Shown: piece by piece, positions 33,094 to 43,191 of the stretch | Layout: the number at the start of each line of letters is the position of its first letter | Numbering within the stretch: position 1 is the first letter of the stretch | Assembly: GCA_944388175.1 (NCBI GenBank) | Contig: CALXHR010000011.1 | Span: 1 to 57,588 of the forward strand | Length of the DNA: 57,588 bases | From: an uncultured Gemmiger sp. | GTDB lineage: Bacteria > Bacillota > Clostridia > Oscillospirales > Ruminococcaceae | Direction of reading: 5' to 3' | Translations under genes and position numbers: made by a program | Notes under the pieces: generated by a model | Database searches by the model: none | Told to the model about the DNA's origin: nothing | The model's input: only the letters and a program-made list of their open reading frames with translations

Positions 33094-34113
33094 ATGATTA
33101 TCGTCTTAAAACAAAACGCCCCCGCCGCCCAGGTGCAGCAGTTCTGCGCGGAACTGCGCGGCATGGGGTTTGCCATCAACGATTCCGTCGGACGCGACAC
33201 CCATATTTTGGGTTTGATCGGCGACACAAAGGACCTGGCTGAAAGCTGGGTGCTGGCCAACCCGGTGGTGGAGACCTGCCGCCGCGTCAGCGAGCCGTAC
33301 AAAAAGGCCAACCGCAAGTTCCACCCCGACGATACGGTGGTGGACGTGGCCGGGCATAAGATCGGCGGCGGGTACTTTGCCGTGATGGCGGGCCCGTGCA
33401 GCGTGGAGGGGCGCGACCAGATCGTGGGCATCGCGCAGCGGGTGCAGGCGGCCGGGGCCGGCATTTTGCGCGGCGGCGCGTTCAAGCCGCGCACCAGCCC
33501 CTACAGTTTCCAGGGCCTGCGGGCCGAGGGGCTGGAGCTGCTGCAGGCCGCCCGCGCCGCGACGGGCCAGCCCATCGTGACCGAATTGATGAACAACGAG
33601 CATATCCCGCTGTTTGTGGACGCCGGGGTGGATATGATCCAGATCGGCGCGCGCAATATGCAGAACTTTGAGCTGCTGAAAGCCGTGGGCAAGTTGCAGG
33701 TGCCGGTGCTGCTCAAGCGGGGGTTGTCCTCGACGCTGGAGGAATTGGTGATGAGCGCCGAGTACATCCTTGCCGAAGGCAACCCCAACGTCGTCCTGTG
33801 CGAGCGCGGCATCCGCACCTTTGAGACGAGCATGCGCAACACGCTGGACCTTGCGGCCGTGCCGATGCTGAAAAAGATGACCCACCTGCCGGTGGTTATT
33901 GACCCCAGCCACGCGGCGGGCCTGGCCTTTATGGTACCGGCGCTGGCGCAGGCCGCCGTGGCCGTGGGCGCCGACGGGCTGATGATTGAGGTGCACAACG
34001 ACCCCGCCCGCGCCAAGAGCGACGGCGCGCAGAGCCTGACGCCCGACCAGTTTGACGCGCTGATGGGCGTGATCCGCCCGGAACTGGAATTTTTCGGCAA
34101 GACGCTGAACTGA
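33094..34113 (+). CDS. aroF: 3-deoxy-7-phosphoheptulonate (DAHP) synthase
   Basis: The first shikimate-pathway enzyme, joining phosphoenolpyruvate and erythrose 4-phosphate. The 339-aa protein is of the Thermotoga/Bacillus type: an N-terminal ferredoxin-like regulatory domain (MIIVLKQNAPAAQVQQFCAEL, HILGLIGD) and a TIM barrel with FAVMAGPCSVEGRDQI, LRGGAFKPRTSPYSFQGL, DMIQIGARNMQNF, VLLKRGLSSTLEE and VVIDPSHAAG. Start ATG 33094 has GGGAGAG upstream. Monocistronic, with a strong promoter carrying an inverted-repeat operator and its own terminator, so expression is probably repressed by aromatic end products. Confidence 0.96.
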   Translation: MIIVLKQNAPAAQVQQFCAELRGMGFAINDSVGRDTHILGLIGDTKDLAESWVLANPVVETCRRVSEPYKKANRKFHPDDTVVDVAGHKIGGGYFAVMAGPCSVEGRDQIVGIAQRVQAAGAGILRGGAFKPRTSPYSFQGLRAEGLELLQAARAATGQPIVTELMNNEHIPLFVDAGVDMIQIGARNMQNFELLKAVGKLQVPVLLKRGLSSTLEELVMSAEYILAEGNPNVVLCERGIRTFETSMRNTLDLAAVPMLKKMTHLPVVIDPSHAAGLAFMVPALAQAAVAVGADGLMIEVHNDPARAKSDGAQSLTPDQFDALMGVIRPELEFFGKTLN

Positions 34114-34123
34114 CCCACAACGC

Positions 34124-34162
34124 AGCAGCCCCTGGCTCTTTGAGCCAAGGGCTGTTTTGTTT
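34124..34162 (+). terminator. Terminator of the DAHP synthase gene
   Basis: CAGCCC-C-TGGCTC pairs with GAGCCA-A-GGGCTG (one mismatch), followed by TTTTGTTT. It lies 12 bp past the stop codon. Confidence 0.88.
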
Positions 34163-34169
34163 GCGTGGT

Positions 34170-34505
34170 TCACGCCGAGCAGGAGACGAGCAACACCGGC
34201 AGGATTTCTACCAGTATGACGGCCAGCACCACCCAGCCGACGATCTGGCCAAGGCGCTTTTTCCTGGCCGCATCGCCCTGGCGCGGCGGGCGCTTGGGCG
34301 GCGCGGGGCGGTGGGCGTAGGCCGGGCGCCCCGGCGTTTCGCGCACGCGGTGCGGCACTTTTTCGCCGTTACCGTCGTGGGTGCGCGCGCTTTCGCCCGG
34401 GTGCTCACTGCGCAGGGTGTACTTTTTCTCGTGATAATACGGCATCCCGCAGTCGGTACACCGGTCATCGACGATCTCGCCGCCGCAAAAACTGCACTTG
34501 GACAT
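34170..34505 (-). CDS. Small zinc-ribbon protein with a C-terminal membrane span
   Basis: A 111-aa protein of unknown function. The N-terminus is a four-cysteine zinc ribbon (CSFCGGEIVDDRCTDCG), then a hydrophilic, Pro- and Arg-rich linker (about residues 25-80), and one C-terminal hydrophobic segment (LGQIVGWVVLAVILVEILPVLLV) that likely anchors it with the ribbon in the cytoplasm. Start ATG 34505-34503 follows AAGGAGGGG. Monocistronic, convergent with aroF. Similar architectures occur widely in Clostridia without a known role. Confidence 0.75.
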   Translation of the reverse strand: MSKCSFCGGEIVDDRCTDCGMPYYHEKKYTLRSEHPGESARTHDGNGEKVPHRVRETPGRPAYAHRPAPPKRPPRQGDAARKKRLGQIVGWVVLAVILVEILPVLLVSCSA

Positions 34506-34611
34506 ACGGTTTCCCCTCCTTGTATAGCTGCCAAACACCGTCGTTTTCTTTATTGTAACAGGATTCAGCCCCGCCGTACAGGGGTTTTACCGCGGTTTTA
34601 CACAAAATCTG

Positions 34612-35784
34612 TCACGGCTGCATGGCGCGGCGGCGCAGCGCCGTCTTGCGGTGCAGGCTTTCGGCCATTGCGAACATCAGCACCAGGATGACCGCCAGCG
34701 CCCACGGGTACAGCGCCGGCGTGACATACTGCGCCAGCAGCCCGAACACCGGTGGCACCAGGCAGCTGCCCACGTAGGCGGTGGCCATCTGCAAACCGGT
34801 CATCGACATGCTGACCTCGCGCCCGAAATTGATCGGCGTCTCATGGATGATGCTGGGGTAGATGGGCGCACAGCCCAGCCCCACCGTGATGAGCCCCGCA
34901 AACAGCGTACCCTGCCCGGTGGGCAGCAAAATCAGCACGGTGCCGGCGGCGATGAGCGCCTGCCCCAGGCGGATCATGTTCTGGTCTTTGATTTTCATCG
35001 TCAAAAAGCCGCAGACGCCGCGCCCCACCGTGATGCCCACATAGAACAGGCTGGCCCAGCGCGCGGCGGTGCCGGCGTCGATGCCGCGCACCAGCGTGCA
35101 GTAGCTGGCCGCCCACATGCCGGCGGTGGATTCCAGCGCGCAGTAGCAGAAAAAGCAGACGAGCACCTGCGGCACGCCGGGGCGGCGCAGCAGCTCCGGG
35201 ATGGGGTGGGGTTTGAACTCGGCCCCCTCGACGTTGGCCTGGGGGCGTTTCCACAACGGCAGGCTGAGCAGCAGCACCGCCGTGAGCGCAAACTGCAGCA
35301 GCGCAATGGTGCGGTAGCCGCCCTGCCAGCTGCCGCCCGCCAGCGCGCGGCCCATGATGACCGGCCCGGCGCTGGCGCCGAGGCCCCACATGCAGTGCAG
35401 CCAGCTCATGTGGCGGCTCTCGTAATGCAAAGCCACATAGTTATTGAGCGCCGCGTCGACGCTGCCGGCCCCCAGCCCGTAGGGCACCGCCCACAGGCAC
35501 AACTGCCAGAACTGCCCGCTGAGCGAAAAGCCCAGCAGCGCCACGGCGGTAAGCAGCACACTGACGGCGGTGACGCCGCCGGGGCCCAGGCGCAGGGTCA
35601 GACGCTCGCTGCACAGGGCCGAGACGATGGTACCGGCCGAGATAATCATGGATACAATGCCTGCCCACGACAGCGCGGCGCCCAGTTCGCCGTACATGCT
35701 GGGCCAGGCCGCGCCCAGTACCGAGTCCGGCAGGCCCAGGCTGATGAACGCCAGGTAGATGACCGGCAAAAGCAAAGAGACCAT
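34612..35784 (-). CDS. MFS transporter
   Basis: A 390-aa major facilitator with about 12 predicted spans: LLLPVIYLAFISLGLPDSVLGAAWPSMYGELG at the N-terminus (fucose-permease-like), GLGAGSVDAALNNYVALHY after span 4, and LGLGCAPIYPSIIHETP in span 9-10. This subgroup often carries sugars, but no substrate can be read. Start ATG 35784 has GGGGGAAAAG upstream. On the minus strand TGG-TATAAT (TATAAT at 35845-35840) is a likely extended -10 promoter. It is a single-gene unit between the zinc-ribbon gene and ilvD. Confidence 0.85.
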   Translation of the reverse strand: MVSLLLPVIYLAFISLGLPDSVLGAAWPSMYGELGAALSWAGIVSMIISAGTIVSALCSERLTLRLGPGGVTAVSVLLTAVALLGFSLSGQFWQLCLWAVPYGLGAGSVDAALNNYVALHYESRHMSWLHCMWGLGASAGPVIMGRALAGGSWQGGYRTIALLQFALTAVLLLSLPLWKRPQANVEGAEFKPHPIPELLRRPGVPQVLVCFFCYCALESTAGMWAASYCTLVRGIDAGTAARWASLFYVGITVGRGVCGFLTMKIKDQNMIRLGQALIAAGTVLILLPTGQGTLFAGLITVGLGCAPIYPSIIHETPINFGREVSMSMTGLQMATAYVGSCLVPPVFGLLAQYVTPALYPWALAVILVLMFAMAESLHRKTALRRRAMQP

Positions 35785-35915
35785 CGAACACTTTTCCCCC
35801 GTTTTCCGCCCGCGCCGGGCGGTTTTTGTATACCACCGAATTATACCACCGTCGTTTGCGGCGCGCTATCCCCTTTTTGTATTTTTTGCGCAAAATTTCC
35901 CGGTTGCCCAGCAAA

Positions 35916-35947
35916 CCCCCGCGGCGGCCTTGCGGCCGCCGCGGGGG
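35916..35947 (-). terminator. Hairpin after ilvD, probable operon terminator
   Basis: CCCCCGCGGCGGCC (35916-35929) and its complement (35934-35947) form a 14-bp perfect stem with a 4-nt loop, 27 bp after the ilvD stop. The following T-tract on the minus strand is short (TTTGCT). The remaining 35785-35915 holds only the MFS promoter. Confidence 0.65.
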
Positions 35948-35974
35948 GAACTGGCGTATGGCGTATGTACGGCG

Positions 35975-37633
35975 TTATTGCAGCACCGCGCCGAGGTTTG
36001 CGCTGGCGACCTGCCGCGCGTAGCGCGCCAGCCAGCCGGACTTGACGTTGGGTTCCGGCGGCACATAGGCGGCCTTGCGGCGGGCGAGTTCCTCGTCGCT
36101 GACCTGCAGCGTGATGCGGGCGTTGGGGATGTCGATGGCGATGGTGTCGCCCTCCTGCACAAGGCCGATGGGCCCGCCGGACGCCGCCTCGGGGCTGACG
36201 TGGCCGATGGACGCGCCGCGCGACGCGCCGCTGAACCGGCCGTCGGTGATGAGCGCGACGGTGGTGTCCAGTTTCATGCCGGCCAGCGCGCTGGTGGGGT
36301 TGAGCATCTCGCGCATGCCGGGGCCGCCTTTGGGCCCCTCGTACCGGATGACGACGACGTCGCCGGGCACGATTTTGCCGGCGTAGATGGCGGAGATGGC
36401 CGCATCCTCGCTGTCAAAGACGCGGGCGGGGCCGCTGTGGACCTGCATTTCGGGCGCGACGGCGCTGCGCTTGACGACGCAGCCGTCGGGCGCGAGGTTG
36501 CCCCACAGAATCTGCAGCCCGCCGGTGGGGCTGTACGGGTCGTCGATGGGGCGGATGGCCTTGGTGTCCAGAATATGCGCGCCGGCGATGTTTTCGCCCA
36601 GCGTTTTGCCGGTGACGGTGGGCACGTCGAGGTCGAGCAGGCCCTTTTTGGCGAGTTCGGCCTGCACGGCGGGGATGCCGCCGGCTTGGTACAAATCGGG
36701 CATGTGGGTGGGGCCGGCGGGGGCCAGGTGGCAGAGGTTGGGCGTTTGGGCGCTGACCTCGTTAAAGAGTTTGAGGTCCAGCGGCACGCCGGCTTCGTGC
36801 GCGATGGCCAGCAGGTGCAGCACCGTGTTGGTGGAGCAGCCCAGCGCCATATCGCAGGTCAGGGCGTTGCGGATGGACCGTGCGTTGACGATCTGCCGCG
36901 CGGTGACACCGCGGCGCACCAAATCCATGATGGCCATGCCCGAGCGCTTGCCCAGCTGCAGCCGCTTGGCGTAGACGGCGGGAATGGTGCCGTTGCCGGG
37001 CAGCGCGATGCCGATGGCTTCGCACAGGCAGTTCATGCTGTTGGCCGTGTACATGCCGGAACAGGACCCGCAGCCCGGGCAGCAGTTGCAGGTGCAGTCC
37101 TCGAGCTGGGCGTCGTCGATGAGACCGGCCTTGTAGGCGCCGACGGCCTCGAACATTTTGGAAAGGCTGACCTCCTCGCCCCCCACGTTGCCGGCCAGCA
37201 TCGGCCCGCCGGAGCATACGACGGCCGGCACGTCCAGCCGGCAGGCGGCCATGAGCATACCGGGCACGATCTTGTCGCAGTTGGGCACCAATACCAGGCC
37301 GTCGAGCTGGTGGGCCTGGCACATCGTCTCGACGCTGTCGCAGATCAGCTCGCGGCTGGGCAGGCTGTACTTCATGCCCGCGTGGCCCATGGCGATGCCG
37401 TCGCACACGCCGATGGCCGGCATCAGGATGGGGGTGCCGCCGGCCATGCGGACGCCGGCTTTGACGGCTTCGGCCAGTTTATCGAGGTTCATGTGGCCGG
37501 GCACAATCTCGCTGTAGGCGCTGATGACGCCGATGAGCGGGCGGTCGAGTTCTTCGGGCGTGTAGCCCAGCGCGTAGAACAGGCTGCGGTTGGGCGCGCG
37601 CTCAGGGCCTTTTTTGACGTTATCACTGTGCAT
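35975..37633 (-). CDS. ilvD: Dihydroxy-acid dehydratase
   Basis: An Fe-S dehydratase (552 aa) making the 2-keto acids for valine and isoleucine. Features: [54 protein letters not shown] (cluster Cys), the [19 protein letters not shown] block (cluster Cys), [11 protein letters not shown], and the C-terminal [24 protein letters not shown]. Start ATG 37633 follows GGAGGG. Last gene of ilvB-N-C-D; an 87-bp GC-rich gap separates it from ilvC. Confidence 0.97.
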   Translation of the reverse strand: MHSDNVKKGPERAPNRSLFYALGYTPEELDRPLIGVISAYSEIVPGHMNLDKLAEAVKAGVRMAGGTPILMPAIGVCDGIAMGHAGMKYSLPSRELICDSVETMCQAHQLDGLVLVPNCDKIVPGMLMAACRLDVPAVVCSGGPMLAGNVGGEEVSLSKMFEAVGAYKAGLIDDAQLEDCTCNCCPGCGSCSGMYTANSMNCLCEAIGIALPGNGTIPAVYAKRLQLGKRSGMAIMDLVRRGVTARQIVNARSIRNALTCDMALGCSTNTVLHLLAIAHEAGVPLDLKLFNEVSAQTPNLCHLAPAGPTHMPDLYQAGGIPAVQAELAKKGLLDLDVPTVTGKTLGENIAGAHILDTKAIRPIDDPYSPTGGLQILWGNLAPDGCVVKRSAVAPEMQVHSGPARVFDSEDAAISAIYAGKIVPGDVVVIRYEGPKGGPGMREMLNPTSALAGMKLDTTVALITDGRFSGASRGASIGHVSPEAASGGPIGLVQEGDTIAIDIPNARITLQVSDEELARRKAAYVPPEPNVKSGWLARYARQVASANLGAVLQ

Positions 37634-37720
37634 GGGGAAACCCTCCGTTTTCTGTGGGGAAACAAGACCGGCCGGGGCGGCGCGTCTGCCGGGTCCCGGC
37701 CGGGGTTCGGTCCGGCGTGG

Positions 37721-38746
<1,026 letters not shown>

Positions 38747-38798
38747 CTACTCCTTTTTTTGTGATGGTTATATGGTAAATTGTATGGGGAAACGTTCG

Positions 38799-39389
38799 TC
38801 ACGTCCGGGCGGACGGGCTGCCGGGCAGCGGGAACTGCGCGGCGCGGACTTCCTGCCGCGGCTTTTGCATGTGCTGGTGCTTGCCGCCGCGTTCCAGCGC
38901 CGTGACGCCGGTGCGGCAGAGCTCCAGAATTTCGTATTCGCTGAACATCGTCAGGAACGCGTCGATCTTTTCCGGCTTGCCGGTCAGTTCCAGCACCATG
39001 CTGTCGGGCGAAAGGTCGATGATCTTGGCCTTGTAGATGCTGGCGATCTCGCGCAGTTCGGCGCGGTTTTTGTTGTCGCACGCCACTTTGAGCAGCAGCA
39101 GCTCGCGCAGCAGACTCTTGTCGGGGTCCAGTTCAAAAATCTGGCGGGTGACTTCCAGGCGTTCGGTCTGCAAGATCAGCTGGCGCAGGGCCTGTTCGTC
39201 GCCGCGCAGCGTGACGGTGATGCGGCTGATCTTGGGGTCGTTGGTCTCGGACACGGTCAGCGTGTCGATGTTGAAGCCGCGGCGGTTGAACAAACTGGCG
39301 ACGCGCGCGAGCACGCCGCTCTGGTTGTCGACCAGCAGGCTGATGACGCGGCGCGGGCTGGTGTTGGCGGTCGGCTGTACGGTTTGCAT
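38799..39389 (-). CDS. ilvN: Acetolactate synthase small (regulatory) subunit
   Basis: The regulatory subunit (196 aa) giving valine feedback control. The N-terminal ACT domain reads RRVISLLVDNQSGVLARVASLFNRRGFNIDTLTVSET, followed by a second ACT-like domain (LLLKVACDNKNRAELREIASIYKAKIIDLS and KIDAFLTMFSEYEILELCRTG). A Gly/Pro/Arg-rich tail of about 25 residues extends past the usual end. It lies 12 bp after ilvB; start ATG 39389 follows AAGGGGG. Confidence 0.96.
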   Translation of the reverse strand: MQTVQPTANTSPRRVISLLVDNQSGVLARVASLFNRRGFNIDTLTVSETNDPKISRITVTLRGDEQALRQLILQTERLEVTRQIFELDPDKSLLRELLLLKVACDNKNRAELREIASIYKAKIIDLSPDSMVLELTGKPEKIDAFLTMFSEYEILELCRTGVTALERGGKHQHMQKPRQEVRAAQFPLPGSPSART

Positions 39390-39401
39390 GGCGGTACCCC
39401 C

Positions 39402-41066
39402 TTACTCCATCAAAATATCCTGGACGGTGCCGCCGCCCGGGATCATGGGCAGCACTTTTTCGTCCTTGCCGATGCGGCAGTCGATCCAGCTGGGGCCGTC
39501 CTGTTTCAGCGCGTCGGCAAAGGCGGCCTTGAACTCCTCCGGCGTGGCGGCGCGGTAGCCCTTGGCGCCGAAGCCTTCGGCCAGTTTGACAAAATCGGTG
39601 CGGCGGTGGGGGTCGGTGTCGGCGTAGCGCTTGCCGTAAAACGCCGTCTGCCACTGGCGCACCATGCCCAGCACCTGGTTGTTGAAGATGACGGTGATGA
39701 TGGGCAGCCCGTAGCTGACCGCCGTGCATCCCTCGTTGAGGTTCATGTGGAAAGACCCGTCGCCGGTGAGCATGATGACCCGGGCGTTGCGGCCCAGCGC
39801 CATCTGCGCGCCGATGGCCGCGCCGTAACCAAAGCCCATGGTGCCCAGGCCGCCGCTGGTCAAAAAGCCGCGGCTGTGGGTGTGGTGCAGGTACTGCGCC
39901 GCCCACATCTGGTGCTGGCCGACGTCGGTGACGTAGACGGCGTCCGGCCCGGCCTGGCGGCAGATTTCCTCAATCAGCTGGTGGGGGCGCAGCTCGGTGT
40001 CGCTGTCCACGGGTTGGTAGTCGTTTTTCTGCCAGGCGCGGATCTGTTCCATCCACAGCTTGTGCTCGGTCTTTTCGACAAAAGGCAGGATGGCCTGCAA
40101 AATGTAGCTGGCGTCGCCGGCCAGGCTGAGGTCCACCGCGACGTTTTTGCCCAGCTCGCTGGGGTCGATGTCGATCTGGATGACTTTGGCGCGCGGGGCA
40201 AACTTGGCCGGGTTGAGCGCCACACGGTCGGAGAATCGGGTGCCGACGGCAATGACGAGGTCGGCCTCGTTGACGGCCTTGTTGGCGGCATAGCAGCCGT
40301 GCATGCCCAGCAGGCCCAGGCTGTGCGGTTCGCCGTAGCCCAGCACGCCGGCGGCCATCAGCGTGTAGGTGGCGGGCATGCCGGTTTTTTCCAGCAAATC
40401 GCGCAGCGGCTGGCAGCCGGCCGCGCTGCGCACGCCGCCGCCAAAGACGACGATGGGGCGCGCGGCCGCGTTGATCATGGCGGCGGCCGCCTTGACGTCG
40501 TCGAGGTCGTAGCGCGTGACGGTGCGGATGAGCTCCGGCGGCTGGCGGGTGTACTCGCACTCGGCGGCGGTGACGTCCTTGGGGATATCGACGAGGACGG
40601 GGCCTTTGCGGCCCTGCTGCGCGATGCGGAAGGCCGCGCGCATCGTGTCGGCCAGGTCCTCGACCCGGCGCACGGTGTAGTTGTGCTTGGTGATGGGCAT
40701 CGTGATGCCCTCGATGTACGCTTCCTGGAAGGAATCGCGCCCCAGCTGCGTTGTGGGCACGTTGCCGGTAAAGGCGACGATAGGCACGCTGTCCATGTAA
40801 GCGGTGGCGATGCCGGTGACGAGGTTGGTGGCGCCGGGGCCGCTGGTGGCCAGCACCACGCCGGTGCGCCCAGTGGCGCGGGCGTAGCCGTCCGCCGCGT
40901 GGGCGGCGCCCTGCTCATGCGCGGTCAGTACCGTGTGGATGCGGTCGGCGTTTTGGTACAGCGCGTCGTACAGGTTGAGCACCGACCCGCCGGGGTAGCC
41001 GAACAGCGTGTTCACCCCCTGCTCGATCAGCACTTCGACGAAGATCTGCGAACCGTTGAGTCTCAT
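39402..41066 (-). CDS. ilvB: Acetolactate synthase large (catalytic) subunit
   Basis: A thiamine-diphosphate enzyme (554 aa) condensing pyruvate with pyruvate or 2-oxobutyrate. Motifs: LFGYPGGSVLNLYDAL, the catalytic Glu in VLTAHEQGAAHAADGYARATG, VVLATSGPGATNLVTGIATA, the FAD-domain GDASYILQAI, and the ThDP/Mg motif LTGDGSFHMNLNE through IFNNQ. Start ATG 41066 follows AAAGGAGG. First gene of the ilvBNCD operon, controlled by the T-box leader immediately upstream. The set is completed by ilvA at 43192-44403; leu genes and ilvE are not here. Confidence 0.97.
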   Translation of the reverse strand: MRLNGSQIFVEVLIEQGVNTLFGYPGGSVLNLYDALYQNADRIHTVLTAHEQGAAHAADGYARATGRTGVVLATSGPGATNLVTGIATAYMDSVPIVAFTGNVPTTQLGRDSFQEAYIEGITMPITKHNYTVRRVEDLADTMRAAFRIAQQGRKGPVLVDIPKDVTAAECEYTRQPPELIRTVTRYDLDDVKAAAAMINAAARPIVVFGGGVRSAAGCQPLRDLLEKTGMPATYTLMAAGVLGYGEPHSLGLLGMHGCYAANKAVNEADLVIAVGTRFSDRVALNPAKFAPRAKVIQIDIDPSELGKNVAVDLSLAGDASYILQAILPFVEKTEHKLWMEQIRAWQKNDYQPVDSDTELRPHQLIEEICRQAGPDAVYVTDVGQHQMWAAQYLHHTHSRGFLTSGGLGTMGFGYGAAIGAQMALGRNARVIMLTGDGSFHMNLNEGCTAVSYGLPIITVIFNNQVLGMVRQWQTAFYGKRYADTDPHRRTDFVKLAEGFGAKGYRAATPEEFKAAFADALKQDGPSWIDCRIGKDEKVLPMIPGGGTVQDILME

Positions 41067-41118
41067 GGCGGTTCCTCCTCCTTTTCTTTTTGGCCGGGCC
41101 GCGCCGGGCGGCGGATAG

Positions 41119-41397
41119 AAAAAAGCAGCCTTTGCCCCTTATACCCAAGAGACAAAGGCTGCCAAAAGCACTCTGCGGTACCACTCTTATTGGGACGCAT
41201 GCGTCCCCCCTCAACGGGCTTTGCACAAAGCCCTGCACGGTAACGGGTGCGCCCGTACCCGCTTACTGGCCGTGTTCGGCGGGTCTGCTCCGGGATCACT
41301 TCGCGGTGCGCCTGCCCTGCTGCCTTGCACCACCCGGCAGTTCTCTGGCGGCGGTCACGCACCGTTACTTGTTCCCTTCCACGCATTTGTGGATTTG
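41119..41397 (-). ncRNA. T-box leader of ilvBNCD
   Basis: A tRNA-sensing leader on the minus strand, beginning near 41397. The conserved T-box AAGAGTGGTACCGCAG lies at 41188-41173, followed by a strong terminator: GCAGCCTTTG paired with CAAAGGCTGC (41162-41125) and T6 (41124-41119). The 5' part holds a large Stem I region, including AGAGAACTGCCGGGTGG and GAAGTGATCCCGGAG (about 41294-41280). The specifier codon appears to be GTG (Val), which is followed by A as usual, or ATC (Ile). Uncharged tRNA should stabilise the antiterminator and switch on ilvBNCD. Confidence 0.9.
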
Positions 41398-41403
41398 GGT
41401 AAA

Positions 41404-41432
41404 ACTATACCGCACTTCGCCCCGGTTGTCAA
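41404..41432 (-). promoter_or_regulatory. Promoter of the T-box/ilvBNCD transcript
   Basis: TTGACA (41432-41427) and TATAGT (41409-41404) with a 17-bp spacer on the minus strand. Confidence 0.9.
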
Positions 41433-41449
41433 GTTTTTTTGTGGAAAAC

Positions 41450-41478
41450 TTGCAACTTCCGGCAGCGGCCGCTATACT
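41450..41478 (+). promoter_or_regulatory. Promoter of the DUF815 ATPase gene
   Basis: TTGCAA (41450-41455) and TATACT (41473-41478), spacer 17 bp, divergent from the ilv T-box promoter with the two -35 elements 17 bp apart. Confidence 0.8.
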
Positions 41479-41516
41479 TGAAGAGTAGTCTCTTGGGGAA
41501 AGGATCGAACAAAGTT

Positions 41517-42692
41517 ATGCAACGAAACGAATGGCTGGCCCGGCTCGACGCGCTCGTCGTGTTCCGCGGTTTGTTGGACACCCCGCTGCTGCGCGCGCTG
41601 CGCTGCGCGCTGACCGCCGACGAGGCGGACCTGGGCGGCGCGGTGGCGGCGTTTGAAGCCGTGTTGTTTGCCCAAAACACCAACTGGACCGACGCCCTGC
41701 TGGACGCCGCGCTGGAGGACGAGAACCTCTGCCTGCGCCTGGCGGCGGGCGGCGACGCCGGCAACGTGCTGGAAACCGCGCTGGAAAGCGAACTGGACTT
41801 TTTGCAGGCGCTGGGCCGCGCCGGGCTGGACGATGTGTGCCACGGCGCGCCGGAATACCTGCCCCGCTGGCTGGTGACCCCCGACGCCGATTTCCACGCC
41901 GCCTACGCGGCGCGCCGCGCGGCGGTGGGGCAGAAAGGCTACGGCATCTTTGCGCGCCACCATGTGTTCACGCTGGAAAACGGCCGCCTGGCCCCGGTGC
42001 GGTACCCCGACCCACAGCGCCTGGACGAACTGCCCGGCTATGAGCGCGAGCGGGAAAAAATTCTGGCCAACACCCGCGCCCTGCTGGAAGGCCGCCCCGC
42101 CAACAACGTGCTGTTGTACGGCGACGCGGGCACCGGCAAGTCCAGCACGGTCAAAGCCATTGCCAACGAGTACGCGCCCGAGGGCCTGCGGCTGATTGAA
42201 GTGAAAAAGAACCAGCTGTACCAGATCCCCGCCCTGATGGACAGCCTGGCCAAAAACCCGCTGAAGTTCATTTTGTTCATCGACGATTTGAGCTTTGCCG
42301 CCAACGACGACAACTTTGCCGCGCTGAAGGCCATTTTGGAAGGCAGCGTCGGCGGGCGCAGCCACAACGTGGCCGTGTACGCCACATCCAACCGCCGCCA
42401 CCTGGTCAAAGAGTCGATGACCGACCGCACCGGCGACGACCTGCATGCGTCCGACACGCGGCAGGAGCTGATGAGCCTTTCGGCCCGGTTCGGGCTGACG
42501 GTGACGTTCCAGCAGCCGGACAAAGTGCGCTATGAAGCCATTTTGCTGGAACTGGCCCGCCAGTACGGCGTGCAGATGCCCAGCGACCAGCTGTACATCA
42601 AGGGCGAAGCGTTTGCCCTGCGCGCCGGCGGCCGCAGCCCCCGCGTAGCCAAGCAGTTTATTGAGCTGCTCAAAGGCGGGGTGCAGCTGTAA
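41517..42692 (+). CDS. DUF815-type AAA+ ATPase
   Basis: A 391-aa protein. The N-terminal 170 residues are helical and specific to the family. The C-terminal AAA+ domain has Walker A LLYGDAGTGKSST (about residues 200-210), Walker B FILFIDDLSF, VYATSNRRHLVKE and a C-terminal lid (GGRSPRVAKQFIELL). This is the DUF815 family, widespread in bacteria and without a firm function. Start ATG 41517 is chosen because earlier in-frame codons lie within the promoter; GAAAGGA is upstream at slightly long spacing. Monocistronic between ilvB and ridA. Confidence 0.85.
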   Translation: MQRNEWLARLDALVVFRGLLDTPLLRALRCALTADEADLGGAVAAFEAVLFAQNTNWTDALLDAALEDENLCLRLAAGGDAGNVLETALESELDFLQALGRAGLDDVCHGAPEYLPRWLVTPDADFHAAYAARRAAVGQKGYGIFARHHVFTLENGRLAPVRYPDPQRLDELPGYEREREKILANTRALLEGRPANNVLLYGDAGTGKSSTVKAIANEYAPEGLRLIEVKKNQLYQIPALMDSLAKNPLKFILFIDDLSFAANDDNFAALKAILEGSVGGRSHNVAVYATSNRRHLVKESMTDRTGDDLHASDTRQELMSLSARFGLTVTFQQPDKVRYEAILLELARQYGVQMPSDQLYIKGEAFALRAGGRSPRVAKQFIELLKGGVQL

Positions 42693-42724
42693 ACCGCGCC
42701 GCACAGAAACCGCTCATGCCCTCC

Positions 42725-42759
42725 CGCCGCGCCCGGCATTGCCCCGGCGCGGCGTTTTT
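42725..42759 (+). terminator. Terminator of the DUF815 gene
   Basis: CGCCGCGCC (42725-42733) pairs with GGCGCGGCG (42746-42754) and is followed by TTTTTG. It lies between the convergent DUF815 and ridA genes. Confidence 0.88.
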
Positions 42760-42771
42760 GTGCGCCCGCGT

Positions 42772-43146
42772 TTACGGACGCCGCGCAATGCACTCGATCT
42801 CGACTTTGGCGCCCTTGGGGATACCGGCCACCTGCACGCAGCTGCGCGCGGGGAACGGCTGGGCAAACGCCTCGGCGTACACCTCGTTGACGGCGGCAAA
42901 GTCGTTTAAATCGGCCAGGAACACTACGGTTTTGACCACATCCGCCATGCCCAGGCCGGCCGCGGCCAGGATGGCTTTGAGGTTGGCCAGGCTCTGCCGG
43001 GCCTGGTCCCGCACGTCCGCCGGCATGGCGCCGGTGGCAGGGTCGACGGGGATCTGCCCCGAGACGAACACGAGGTCCCCCAGGTCCAGCGCCTGGGAAT
43101 ACGGCCCGATGGCCGCGGGGGCGTTTTGCGTGGAGATAACGTTCAT
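42772..43146 (-). CDS. ridA: RidA family 2-iminobutanoate/2-iminopropanoate deaminase
   Basis: A 124-aa RidA (YjgF/YER057c) protein. It hydrolyses reactive enamine/imine products released by PLP enzymes such as threonine dehydratase. Signatures: IGPYSQALDLGDLVFVSGQIPVDP, NLKAILAAAGLGMADVVKTVVFLAD, and the substrate-binding Arg/Glu region FPARSCVQVAGIPKGAKVEIECIA. ATG 43146-43144 is chosen; an ATG four codons earlier touches the AAGG. It lies 45 bp after ilvA, its natural partner enzyme, and is almost surely cotranscribed with it. Confidence 0.95.
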   Translation of the reverse strand: MNVISTQNAPAAIGPYSQALDLGDLVFVSGQIPVDPATGAMPADVRDQARQSLANLKAILAAAGLGMADVVKTVVFLADLNDFAAVNEVYAEAFAQPFPARSCVQVAGIPKGAKVEIECIARRP

Positions 43147-43191
43147 TGTGATACACATCCTTTTTTGTCGTTACAGGGGAAGTTTTTCCGT

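Noticed and set aside
41439-41516. Earlier start of the DUF815 ATPase frame
   Set aside because: These codons overlap the promoter hexamers (41450-41478), so they cannot be translated from that promoter.
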